From assembly GCA_946530505.1 (NCBI GenBank), contig CAMNAD010000001.1, positions 1 through 38,991 of the forward strand: a DNA stretch of 38,991 nucleotides, in the 5' to 3' direction. This DNA is from an uncultured Bacteroidales bacterium. GTDB lineage: Bacteria; Bacteroidota; Bacteroidia; Bacteroidales; UBA932. The notes under the pieces were generated by a model. It was not told the DNA's origin and did no database searches. It saw nothing but the letters and a program-made list of their open reading frames with translations. Positions 30,710 through 38,309 of the stretch are shown one piece after another. A program made the translations under genes and the position numbers. Each line of letters starts with the position of its first letter. Position 1 is the first letter of the stretch.

Positions 30710-32923
30710 TTATGATGCTATATCACACAGGAACTTGATGCGGATGAGGCGGATTTCAAGTTCTTCGAAATCGCCTCCGAGGGCGGCTATGGCCTCCTCG
30801 ACCGAGTCGGATTCCGCCTCGCTGCGGAAGTATTCGTAAATCTCCTCCACATCTTCCTCGTCGTAATTGTCTTCAATGTAATAATCCAGATTAAGTTTGG
30901 TGCCGGTGGAAACTATTCCCTCTATTTCCGCCACCAGTTCGTCGAGGTCCATGCTCTTTGCGGATGCAATGTCCTCAAGGTCCATCCGGCGGTCTATGCT
31001 CTGGATAATGAAAATCTTGTTCGCGCTCTTGTTGGGAGCGGACTTCACCACGAAGTCATCCGGGCGGGTGATGTCATTCTCCTCCACGTACTGCGCGATA
31101 ATGTTCACAAACTCGGCGCCGAACTTGCGGGCCTTGCCTTCGCCCACGCCCTGGCAGTTCTTGAGTTCGTCTATAGTTATGGGGTACAGGATCGCCATAT
31201 CCTGCAGGGCTGGATCGCCGAAGATAATCCAGGGCTGGAGTTTCAGGCGGCGGGCGACATCCTTGCGGAGGTCCTTGAGCATCTTGAGGAGGTTTTCGTC
31301 GCATCCTCCTCCGCCGCGTACGGCACCTGCTGCAGCGGCCGCCTCTTCGTCCTCAAAGTCGTCGGAGCCATCGTCGGTAAACACACCGTCCTGCACAAGT
31401 TCCAATTTCCAGGGGGAGATAAGGAACTCGAGGCCCAGCCCGGTAACGGAGATGAGGCCGTATGTCTCTATCTCCTTTTCGAGCAGGTGATGTACGATTC
31501 CCTGATGGATGACGGTAATCCAGAAACGTTCGTCGTGGGCGCTGCCCTTGCCGAAAAACTCGAGTTCGTCGTGCTTGTAACTCTTGATAAGAGCCGTTTC
31601 CTTTCCTGAAAGTATGCAGGCCAGATGTTCCACCTTGAAATGCTCCGGAAGACTGGTGATGAGGTCGATGACCAGCTGCATGTCCCTGCGGCCGTCGAAC
31701 ACTGGCTTTGGATGAAGGCAATTGTCGCAGCAGCCGCAGTTCTCCTGCGTGTATTCTTCGCCGAAGTAGTTGAGCAGCAACTTTCTGCGGCACTGCCCGG
31801 ACTCGGCGTACGCCACGACCTCGTTCAGCAGCTGGCGGCTGATTTCCTGTTCTGCCACGGGCTTGCCCTGCATGAACTTCTCCAGTTTGCGTATGTCCTT
31901 GTAACTGTAGTAGGTGATGCAGATGCCTTCCTCGCCGTCGCGGCCTGCGCGCCCGGTCTCCTGATAATAACTCTCTATGCTCTTGGGGATGTCGTAGTGG
32001 ATGACGAAACGCACGTCCGGCTTGTCGATGCCCATTCCGAAGGCGATGGTGGCCACTATCACATCTATCTCCTCCATCAGGAACTTGTCCTGATTCTCGG
32101 CACGCACCTTCGCATCGAGTCCTGCGTGATATGGCAGGGCCCGGATGCCATTGATGCTGAGGAAGGCGGCCATCTCCTCAACCTTCTTGCGGCTGAGGCA
32201 GTAGATGATGCCGGACTTGCCGGCATTCTGGCGAATGAAACGCACTATGTCCTTCTCCGGCTCAACCTTGCTCCGGATTTCGTAGTAAAGGTTCGGGCGG
32301 TTGAAGGAAGACTTGAAAATGACGGCGTCCTGGATGCCGAGGTTCTTGAGGATATCACTCTGCACCTTGGGAGTCGCCGTTGCGGTGAGGGCGATGATGG
32401 GCGCGCGGCCTATCTCGTTCACCAGGCTGCGGATGCGCCTGTATTCGGGACGGAAGTCATGCCCCCATTCCGAGATACAGTGCGCCTCGTCCACAGCATA
32501 GAAGGATATCTTGATTTCCTGCAGAAGGGCTACGTTCTCTTCCTTTGTAAGGGATTCGGGAGCGACGTAGAGTATCTTGGTGCGGCCGGACAGAAGGTCG
32601 GCCCGGACCTCTTCGATTTCCTGCCTCGAGAGCGAGGAGTTCAGGAAATGGGCGATGCTCTCGTTGCTGCTGACGAAACCGCGCAGCACGTCCACCTGAT
32701 TCTTCATGAGTGCGATCAGCGGAGAGATCACGATTGCCGTGCCCTCCGCCACAAGGGCCGGAAGTTGGTAGCAGAGCGATTTGCCTCCTCCTGTAGGCAT
32801 CAGGACAAAGGCGTCGCCTCCGTTGAGGAGATGGTTTATAACCTGCTCCTGGTCCCCCTTGAAGTTGTCGTACCCGAAGAATTCCTTCAGAGTGCTGTGT
32901 ATTTCGGCAGAGTAGTCCTTCAT
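30710..32923 (-). CDS. recQ: ATP-dependent DNA helicase RecQ
   Basis: 3'-5' DNA helicase of recombination and fork repair. 737 residues: RecA-like lobes with Walker A TGGGKS (44-49), DEAH motif in AVDEAHCISEWGHDFRPEYR, motif IV-VI region (GIIYCLSRKKVEE, ATIAFGMGIDKPDVRFVIHYDIP, YYQETGRAGRDG), RQC zinc-binding CRRKLLLNYFGE ... CGCCDNC, winged helix, then an HRDC domain (~550-630, with ILYPITIDELKNCQGVGEGKARKFG). A C-terminal extension of ~90 residues is strongly acidic (DNYDEEDVEEIYEYFRSEAESDS). An acidic/Ala/Gly linker (DGSDDFEDEEAAAAAGAVRGGGG) lies before HRDC. Length and extension match Bacteroidota RecQ as I remember it. It is co-transcribed with dnaG and the DUF1015 gene. Confidence 0.96.
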   Translation of the reverse strand: MKDYSAEIHSTLKEFFGYDNFKGDQEQVINHLLNGGDAFVLMPTGGGKSLCYQLPALVAEGTAIVISPLIALMKNQVDVLRGFVSSNESIAHFLNSSLSRQEIEEVRADLLSGRTKILYVAPESLTKEENVALLQEIKISFYAVDEAHCISEWGHDFRPEYRRIRSLVNEIGRAPIIALTATATPKVQSDILKNLGIQDAVIFKSSFNRPNLYYEIRSKVEPEKDIVRFIRQNAGKSGIIYCLSRKKVEEMAAFLSINGIRALPYHAGLDAKVRAENQDKFLMEEIDVIVATIAFGMGIDKPDVRFVIHYDIPKSIESYYQETGRAGRDGEEGICITYYSYKDIRKLEKFMQGKPVAEQEISRQLLNEVVAYAESGQCRRKLLLNYFGEEYTQENCGCCDNCLHPKPVFDGRRDMQLVIDLITSLPEHFKVEHLACILSGKETALIKSYKHDELEFFGKGSAHDERFWITVIHQGIVHHLLEKEIETYGLISVTGLGLEFLISPWKLELVQDGVFTDDGSDDFEDEEAAAAAGAVRGGGGCDENLLKMLKDLRKDVARRLKLQPWIIFGDPALQDMAILYPITIDELKNCQGVGEGKARKFGAEFVNIIAQYVEENDITRPDDFVVKSAPNKSANKIFIIQSIDRRMDLEDIASAKSMDLDELVAEIEGIVSTGTKLNLDYYIEDNYDEEDVEEIYEYFRSEAESDSVEEAIAALGGDFEELEIRLIRIKFLCDIAS

Positions 32924-32932
32924 AAAAACAGA

Positions 32933-34174
32933 TTAATCGAGTGAATGAATTGCCAAACCGGAACGGAGCTTGGGCTCGAACCAGGTGGTCTTGGGCGGCA
33001 TTATGTTGCCTGTGTCCGCAATGTCGGTGAGCTGTTTCATCGACACGGGATAAAGCGCGAAGGCGACTGCCATCTCGCCGCTGTCCACCCTGCGTTCAAG
33101 TTCCCCGAGCCCGCGGATGCCGCCTACGAAGTCGATGCGCTTGTCCGTGCGCAGGTCCTTGATGCCCAGGATCTTGTCCAGCACCAGATTGGAGAGGATG
33201 GTCACATCCAGCACACCTATGGGGTCGGCGTCGTCGTAGCGGCCGGGCTTGGCGGTGAGGGAGTACCACTTCCCGTCGAGATACATGCTGAAATTGTGCA
33301 GGCCCGTGGGGTTCTTCGTTTCACCCTGAATAACATCTACCTCAAAGTCTTTTTCGAGGGCAGAGAGGAACTGCTCTTTGCCGAGTCCGTTCAGGTCTTT
33401 GACCACGCGATTGTAGTCGATGATCTTGAGATGGCTCTCAGGGAAGCACACGGCCATGAAGTAGTTGTATTCCTCCTTTCCGGTATGACCGGGGTTGTGG
33501 GCCTTCTTTTCTTCGCACACGCGTGCCGCGGCAGCCGTGCGGTGATGTCCGTCGGCAACGTAGAATGCGGGAACCTGAGTCGTGAAGAGTTCTGTGATGC
33601 GGGCAACGGTGGCATCGTCGTCGATTACCCAGAATTCGTGTCCGAACTTGTTCTCGTCCGTGAACTTGTACTCAGAAGGTCCGGCGACGGTCTTTTCGAC
33701 TATAGCATTGATTTCCGCATTGTCCTTGTAGGCAAAGAAAACGGGCTCGATGTTCGCATTCTGGATGCGCACGTGCACCATACGGTCGTCCTCCTTGTCC
33801 TTGCGGGTAAGTTCGTGCTTCTTGATGAGTCCGTTCGCATAGTCGGCGGCATGGGCACAGAGCACTATTCCGTACTGGGTGCGTCCGTCCATAGTCTGTG
33901 CATACACATAGTAGCAGGGCTTGGAGTCGCGCACAAGCCAGCCGCGCTCCTTCCAGAGCCTGAAGTTCTCGACAGCCTTGTCGTAGGTGCGCTGTTCGTG
34001 CTCCCCTGCGATGGGCTCGAAGTCGATTTCGGGCTTGGTAATGTGCAGCAGGCTCTTCTCGCCCGCCATCGCCTTTGCCTCGGCGGAGTTGAGAACGTCG
34101 TAAGGAGGTGCCGCGACTTCCGTCACCAGATTCTTGGGAGGCCTGATGGCCTCGAAGGGTTTGACTGTTACCAT
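32933..34174 (-). CDS. DUF1015 family protein
   Basis: 413 residues. The N-terminus VTVKPFEAIRPPKNLVTEVAAPPYDVL, the central YYVYAQTMDGRTQYGIVLCAHAADY, and AFYVADGHHRTAAAARVCEE (a phosphatase/kinase-like DGHHR motif) are hallmarks of DUF1015. The C-terminal part holds DVTILSNLVLDKILGIKD and IDFVGGIRGLGELERRVDSGEMAVAFALYP. The family is found next to serA/serC in many anaerobes and has been linked by context to serine metabolism; its reaction is not established to my knowledge. Here it lies 4 nt after serA and 9 nt before recQ. There is no signal peptide, so it is cytosolic. Confidence 0.92.
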   Translation of the reverse strand: MVTVKPFEAIRPPKNLVTEVAAPPYDVLNSAEAKAMAGEKSLLHITKPEIDFEPIAGEHEQRTYDKAVENFRLWKERGWLVRDSKPCYYVYAQTMDGRTQYGIVLCAHAADYANGLIKKHELTRKDKEDDRMVHVRIQNANIEPVFFAYKDNAEINAIVEKTVAGPSEYKFTDENKFGHEFWVIDDDATVARITELFTTQVPAFYVADGHHRTAAAARVCEEKKAHNPGHTGKEEYNYFMAVCFPESHLKIIDYNRVVKDLNGLGKEQFLSALEKDFEVDVIQGETKNPTGLHNFSMYLDGKWYSLTAKPGRYDDADPIGVLDVTILSNLVLDKILGIKDLRTDKRIDFVGGIRGLGELERRVDSGEMAVAFALYPVSMKQLTDIADTGNIMPPKTTWFEPKLRSGLAIHSLD

Positions 34175-34178
34175 ACTC

Positions 34179-35099
34179 TTACTTGTTTACCTGGAACCTG
34201 GTATTTCCTGTTGCGAAATAATCCACAATCTGCCTTGCGGCTGCAAGACCGGCGTTGATGTTGGCTTCTGCGGTCTGCGCGCCCATCTTCTTTGGAGTGG
34301 CGAACACGCGGAGGCCGAACTTCTCCTGCAGGACCGCGAAATTGTCGGGAGCCACGTCGGTGACGTACTTGAGGTCCGGACGCTCTTCGAGAGCTTTCTC
34401 CAGGCCGGCTTCATCGATCACTTCCTTGCGGGCGGTATTCACCAAAGTCGCCCCCTTGGGCATTTTGGTAATGAGGTCGTAGTTTATGCTTCCGATGGTG
34501 GAAGGGAGTGCGGGGATGTGCAGGGAGAGATAGTCGCTGCCTGCATAGAGTTCATCGAGGCTGTGCACGGGTTCGGCTCCGCCAGCCGCTATCTGCTCGT
34601 CGGAGAGGAAGGGATCGAGGGCCTTGACCTTCATCCCGAGGGCCTTAGCCTTCGCACCCACCAGACGGCCTACGTTGCCGAAGGCCTGGATGCCCAGAGT
34701 CTTGCCCTGGACCTCGCTTCCGGTTGCGGGGGTGAACTGGGTGCGTGCCATGAAAATCATCATGGCGATTGCAAGTTCAGCGACCGCATTGGAGTTCTGG
34801 CCGGGGGTGTTCATCACCACCACGCCGTGTGCGGTGGCTGCTGCAAGATCGACATTGTCGTATCCTGCGCCTGCGCGCACGACTATCTTGAGTTCCTTTG
34901 CGGCGTCGAGAACCTCGGCGGTCACTTTGTCGGAACGTATGATGAGGGCGTTTACATCTGCGACGGCCTTCACGAGATCGGCCTGCTCAGGATACTTTTC
35001 GAGAAGGGCGACTTCGTGTCCGCCTTTCTCAAGAATATCTTTGATACCTGCCACTGCTGCAGCGGCAAAAGGTTTCTGGGTAGCTATGAGGACTTTCAT
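34179..35099 (-). CDS. serA: D-3-phosphoglycerate dehydrogenase, short Bacteroidota-type
   Basis: Expected to oxidise 3-phosphoglycerate to phosphohydroxypyruvate with NAD, first step of serine synthesis. 306 residues, with no ACT or ASB regulatory domain. Substrate domain ends and Rossmann domain (~100-285) has GIQAFGNVG (136-144), the acidic end of strand 2 at ~Asp162, and Arg224 in NTARKEV. Two catalytic positions of the D-2-hydroxyacid dehydrogenase family differ: the DVFE-type Glu site reads DVAPD (248-252), and the TPHxGA histidine is Lys270 in TPKKMGAQT. I recall the same sequence in other Bacteroidales SerA proteins, so this is probably a family trait and not decay. The serC neighbour, overlapping by 4 nt, supports the role. 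Confidence 0.88.
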   Translation of the reverse strand: MKVLIATQKPFAAAAVAGIKDILEKGGHEVALLEKYPEQADLVKAVADVNALIIRSDKVTAEVLDAAKELKIVVRAGAGYDNVDLAAATAHGVVVMNTPGQNSNAVAELAIAMMIFMARTQFTPATGSEVQGKTLGIQAFGNVGRLVGAKAKALGMKVKALDPFLSDEQIAAGGAEPVHSLDELYAGSDYLSLHIPALPSTIGSINYDLITKMPKGATLVNTARKEVIDEAGLEKALEERPDLKYVTDVAPDNFAVLQEKFGLRVFATPKKMGAQTAEANINAGLAAARQIVDYFATGNTRFQVNK

Positions 35100-36169
35100 T
35101 TCTTGAGTGCTTCAAATTCCTTCATCGCGGCGGTAAGGGCCTCGACATCTTCCTGGGTGCAGGCATTGTAGAGCGATGCGCGGAATCCGCCCACGCTGCG
35201 ATGGCCCTTGATGCCCACGATATTCTTGCTCTTCGCAAATGCGAGGAACTCGTCCTGCAGGGCCTCGTAGCCGGGAGCCATCACGAAGCAGACGTTCATT
35301 ATGGAGCGGTCTTCCTTCTCGGCGGTGCCTACGAACAAGGGGTTGCGGTCGATTTCGGCGTAGAGGGTAGCGGCCTTCTTCTCGTCGATCTCGTGTATGG
35401 CATCGATGCCTCCGATGCCCTTGAGCCATTTGAGAGTCTCGTTCATTACGAAGATGCTGAAGACGGGAGGTGTGTTGAACATGGATTCCTTGTCGAGGTG
35501 CACGCGATAGTCGAGCATCGTAGGGATGTAGCGGCTGACCTTTCCGAGGCTGTCCTTGCGGATGATGGCGAATGCCACGCCTGCAGGGCCGGCGTTCTTC
35601 TGGGCGCCGCCGTAGATCATCGCATACTTGCTGACATCCACCCTGCGGGAGAGGATGTCGGAAGACATGTCGGCGATGAGGGGAACGGGGCAGTCGATGT
35701 CGTGCTTGATCTCGGTGCCGTAGATGGTGTTGTTGGTAGTGATGTGGAAGTAGTCGAGATCGGTGGGGATTTCGTATCCCTTGGGGATATAGGTGTAGTT
35801 CTTGTCCTTGCTGCAGGCGATCGCATAGGCGTCTCCCAGTCCCTGGGCTTCCTTGAGAGCCTTGTGCGCCCATACGCCCGTATCGAGGTATGCGGCCTTC
35901 TTCTCGAGGTAGTTCATCGCCACATAAAGGAACTGGAGGCTGGCGCCGCCGCCGAGGAATACGGTCTCGTAATCATCGGGAATGTTAAGGATCTCTCTCC
36001 AGAGAGCCCTGGTCTCGTTCATCGTCTCTTCCCACTCCTTGGTTCTGTGTGAAATGGATATTAGTGATACACCGGTGCCCTTGAAGTCGAGGAGGGCTTC
36101 ACGGGCGTGTTCGATGGCCACCTGCGGCAGAAGGCAGGGGCCTGCATTAAATACGTGGATTTTGCTCAT
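35096..36169 (-). CDS. serC: Phosphoserine aminotransferase
   Basis: PLP enzyme converting phosphohydroxypyruvate and glutamate to phosphoserine and 2-oxoglutarate; also used in some pyridoxal pathways. 357 residues, family length. Seen: FNAGPCLLPQVAIEHA start, ISHRTKEWEE (active-site His-Arg), FLGGGASLQF (phosphate-binding loop), ADMSSDILSR with the PLP-contacting Asp, and Schiff-base Lys191 in YGGAQKNAGPAG. The C-terminus has GHRSVGGFRASLYNACTQEDVEAL, with the arginines that bind substrate phosphate. It overlaps serA and yigZ by 4 nt (ATGA each), so serine synthesis is translated as a coupled block. No phosphoserine phosphatase gene is in this window. Confidence 0.97.
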   Translation of the reverse strand: MSKIHVFNAGPCLLPQVAIEHAREALLDFKGTGVSLISISHRTKEWEETMNETRALWREILNIPDDYETVFLGGGASLQFLYVAMNYLEKKAAYLDTGVWAHKALKEAQGLGDAYAIACSKDKNYTYIPKGYEIPTDLDYFHITTNNTIYGTEIKHDIDCPVPLIADMSSDILSRRVDVSKYAMIYGGAQKNAGPAGVAFAIIRKDSLGKVSRYIPTMLDYRVHLDKESMFNTPPVFSIFVMNETLKWLKGIGGIDAIHEIDEKKAATLYAEIDRNPLFVGTAEKEDRSIMNVCFVMAPGYEALQDEFLAFAKSKNIVGIKGHRSVGGFRASLYNACTQEDVEALTAAMKEFEALKK

Positions 36170-36813
36170 AGCATTAAAATGATTTTATCCTTAAAGATAC
36201 CTATTTTTTCTGTATGTTCCAAAAATTGAGTCTCTTTCGACAGGGGCACGTCAATTTCGAAGCGGCAGGCTTCGGCGAAATCCCTCTTCGCAACGTCCAG
36301 GCCAAGCGACTTCAAATCGCTCATCACGGCGGGCATCAGTTCATACCCGAATTCCAGGCTCCAGCGGCGGGTAGCGGTTTTTTCGACGATCTGCGCCTTG
36401 TCGAGGGCGTCTGCCGTTGCGCTTTTGTAGGCTCGGATCAATCCTGGGACACCGAGCAGTATGCCGCCGAAGTAGCGCACTACCACCACCAGCACATTCT
36501 GCAGTCCGCGAGAATCTATTTGCCCAAGAATCGGCCTGCCGGCAGTGCCGGAGGGCTCTCCGTCGTCGTTGGCGCGCCACAGGCCTTCCTTTGCCAGAAC
36601 CGGTCCCTCAGGACTATCTTCCACTTTGTTTATCCGATAAGAAAAACAATGATGCCTTGCAGAATGGTGTTCCCTTCGCAAGGCATCCACTATAGGCTTG
36701 ACTTCTGATTCAGAGGTAATTGGGTATGCATAGGCAATAAAACGGCTGCCACTGTCCCTGAAGAGGCCTTCGGATGGAGCGGCGATCGTGCTGTATTTAT
36801 CGGACGTAAGCAT
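36166..36813 (-). CDS. YigZ/IMPACT family protein (UPF0029)
   Basis: 215 residues from ATG at 36813. A TTG-initiated extension to 36828 is open, but it would run through the promoter box. The N-terminal UPF0029 domain shows the signature GEPSGTAGRPIL and VVVVRYFGGILLGVPGLIRAY, and an earlier HHCFSYRI. The smaller C-terminal DUF1949-type ferredoxin-like domain spans ~135-215. The family resembles eukaryotic IMPACT, which modulates translation under amino-acid stress; bacterial function is unclear, with nucleic-acid binding proposed. It heads the serine-recQ-dnaG-metG operon. Confidence 0.92.
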   Translation of the reverse strand: MLTSDKYSTIAAPSEGLFRDSGSRFIAYAYPITSESEVKPIVDALRREHHSARHHCFSYRINKVEDSPEGPVLAKEGLWRANDDGEPSGTAGRPILGQIDSRGLQNVLVVVVRYFGGILLGVPGLIRAYKSATADALDKAQIVEKTATRRWSLEFGYELMPAVMSDLKSLGLDVAKRDFAEACRFEIDVPLSKETQFLEHTEKIGIFKDKIILML

Positions 36814-36816
36814 AAC

Positions 36817-36847
36817 CAAAATTAGCAAAAATCTTGTATATTCGCAA
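36817..36847 (-). promoter_or_regulatory. Promoter of the yigZ-serC-serA-recQ-dnaG-metG operon
   Basis: On the minus strand, TTG (36847-36845), a 20-bp spacer and TAATTTTG (36824-36817) match the Bacteroidota consensus. The -7 box ends 3 nt before the ATG at 36813, so a leaderless transcript is likely. Downstream junctions are all 9 nt or less, so this promoter may feed 10 kb. Confidence 0.65.
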
Positions 36848-36871
36848 TGTATTTTGAAATTTAGTTAGAAG

Positions 36872-37465
36872 ATGACTTACCGTTACCGCGTCACGCTCGA
36901 AGGAATAAAAGGCTTTTTCAGGGTATATCTCGTAAATGCCTCGAACAGTCTGTATACTTTGCACAAGCAACTCCGTGCCGATCTTGAGTTCCCTCAGGAC
37001 CAGCAGATACTCTTCAAGGCCTTCGACGAGGCCGGAAACGTTGCCGGGCGCTTCGCGCTGATGCCCCTTCCAGGCAACAAGGCGGTGGACGAGGTCAGCC
37101 TAGCCGAAACGGTAAAGGCCGGCATAGTCAGGTTCCAGTACTTCTACGACGTCGTTTCCAAAAAGAGCGTAATCGTCACTTTTGAAGGCGAGGAGCCGGG
37201 GCGCGAGGTCCAGCTTCCTGAAATCATAGAATCCAAGGGCCCCCTGCCCATCGAATTCGAGCACGGCTACGTCGCCTTCGAAGACCTTCCCGACAACCGC
37301 AGGCGCCTTCCGGGCGAGAAGAAGGAAGGGAACGGCCTTCTCGCCATGCTCGGCCTAGAAGATGAGGACGACGAGGACGACGAAGACGACGAAGACGACG
37401 AGGATGATGAAGAAAAAGATGACGACCTCGAAGAAGAGGACGTCATCTATGATGAGAATGAGTAG
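36872..37465 (+). CDS. Plasmid pRiA4b ORF-3-like protein with poly-acidic tail
   Basis: 197 residues. The N-terminal ~130 residues match the pRiA4b ORF-3-like (IS1096 TnpR-like) pattern: YRYRVTLEGIKGFFRVYLVNASNSLYTLHKQL, then FKAFDEAGNVAG and VKAGIVRFQYFYDVVSKKSVIVTFEG, and CPYVAF-like GYVAFEDLPDNRRR near 140-153. The family is widespread in Bacteroidota chromosomes with no proven function; the name comes from a plasmid and does not imply mobility here. The last ~35 residues are almost all Asp and Glu, encoded by a 9-nt repeat. A box reading TATATTCG (36837-36844, one mismatch to TAnnTTTG) lies 27 nt upstream. It diverges from yigZ and converges on the FKBP gene with a 10-nt gap. Confidence 0.82.
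   Translation: MTYRYRVTLEGIKGFFRVYLVNASNSLYTLHKQLRADLEFPQDQQILFKAFDEAGNVAGRFALMPLPGNKAVDEVSLAETVKAGIVRFQYFYDVVSKKSVIVTFEGEEPGREVQLPEIIESKGPLPIEFEHGYVAFEDLPDNRRRLPGEKKEGNGLLAMLGLEDEDDEDDEDDEDDEDDEEKDDDLEEEDVIYDENE
37367..37411 (+). repeat. 9-nt tandem repeat coding Asp-Asp-Glu
   Basis: Five tandem units of the type GACGACGA(G/A), the last as GATGATGAA, encode (DDE)5. Each unit keeps the frame, so copy-number change would alter the acidic tail length without breaking the gene. Third-base variation among units shows it is not a very recent expansion. Confidence 0.75.
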
Positions 37466-37475
37466 GGATTAATCT

Positions 37476-38282
37476 TTACTTGGCTTCTTCCTCTTTCTCT
37501 ACGAAAGGAGCAACCTTGCAAAGGTCTACCGTGAAGATGAGGGTGGCGTTGGGTTCGATGCCCTGGTTGCCGCGCTCACCGTATCCAAGCTTGGCGGGAA
37601 CATAGAGTTCGATGGTTCCGCCTTCACCTACCTGCTGTATGCCTTCGGTCCAGCCTGCAACCACGCGGTTGAGGGTGAAGCGTACGGAATCACGGTCGGG
37701 GGTAACCTCGTCGAACACGTTGCCGTCGAGGGTCTTGCCCTGATAGCGCACCCAGACGGTATCCTTGTCGGATGTAGGCTTCTTGCCACCTTCCTTGATA
37801 ATCTTGTACTGGAGGCCGCTCTCAAGTTCTACGACACCTTCCTTGGTCTTGTTCTTGGCAAGGAAAGCTTCCTCTGCTTCCTTGTTGGTAAGGAGCTTGA
37901 GGGAACGCCTGTTCTCGAGGAATTCACCGAAGAGACGGTTCATCTCGTCGGGATTGATCTTGAACTGCTCGCCGAATTCAGGGTCGCGCATGTTGCCCTT
38001 GGCCTTGATGAAGTCGTTCATACCCTTTTTGATCTGGGCGTAGTTCAGGTCGCCGAAATCGTATCCCTTGATGAAGGAACCGAAGTTGATACCTACGAGG
38101 TATGATACAGAATCGATCTGCTTCTTGCTGGGAGTGTAGTCCTTTGCGGTCTTGACCACTTCTTCCACTGTTTCGACGGCTTCTTCGCCGTCTTCTACTT
38201 CTGCTGCCTTCTCAGCCTTGGGTGAGCAGGCGGCAACTGCAAGTCCTGCTGCGAGGACTGCGAACAAAAAATTCTTTCTCAT
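37476..38282 (-). CDS. FKBP-type peptidyl-prolyl cis-trans isomerase lipoprotein
   Basis: 268 residues. SPII signal (VAACS, Cys19) followed by an acidic Glu-rich tether. An N-terminal helical dimerisation domain like FkpA/Mip spans ~50-145 (KKQIDSVSYLVGINFGSFI, NRLFGEFLENRR). The FKBP catalytic domain spans ~155-258 (LESGLQYKIIKEG, VWVRYQGKTLDGNVFDEV, VVAGWTEGIQQVGEGGTIELYVPAKLGYGERGNQGIEPNATLIFTVDL), with the aromatic pocket residues retained (Phe in FDEV, Trp in GWTEG, Tyr in LGYGE). It probably helps outer-membrane or periplasmic protein folding. It follows the ROK kinase gene by 27 nt on the same strand. Confidence 0.95.
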   Translation of the reverse strand: MRKNFLFAVLAAGLAVAACSPKAEKAAEVEDGEEAVETVEEVVKTAKDYTPSKKQIDSVSYLVGINFGSFIKGYDFGDLNYAQIKKGMNDFIKAKGNMRDPEFGEQFKINPDEMNRLFGEFLENRRSLKLLTNKEAEEAFLAKNKTKEGVVELESGLQYKIIKEGGKKPTSDKDTVWVRYQGKTLDGNVFDEVTPDRDSVRFTLNRVVAGWTEGIQQVGEGGTIELYVPAKLGYGERGNQGIEPNATLIFTVDLCKVAPFVEKEEEAK

Positions 38283-38309
38283 TACATTTATAAGTTTTAA
38301 AAGTTGTTT

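Noticed and set aside
29213..30715. Plus-strand open frame of 500 codons opposite dnaG
   Set aside because: Shadow of DNA primase; no family features.
36814..36828. TTG start for the YigZ protein
   Set aside because: It would be transcribed only if the TAATTTTG box were not the promoter; ATG at 36813 fits family length.
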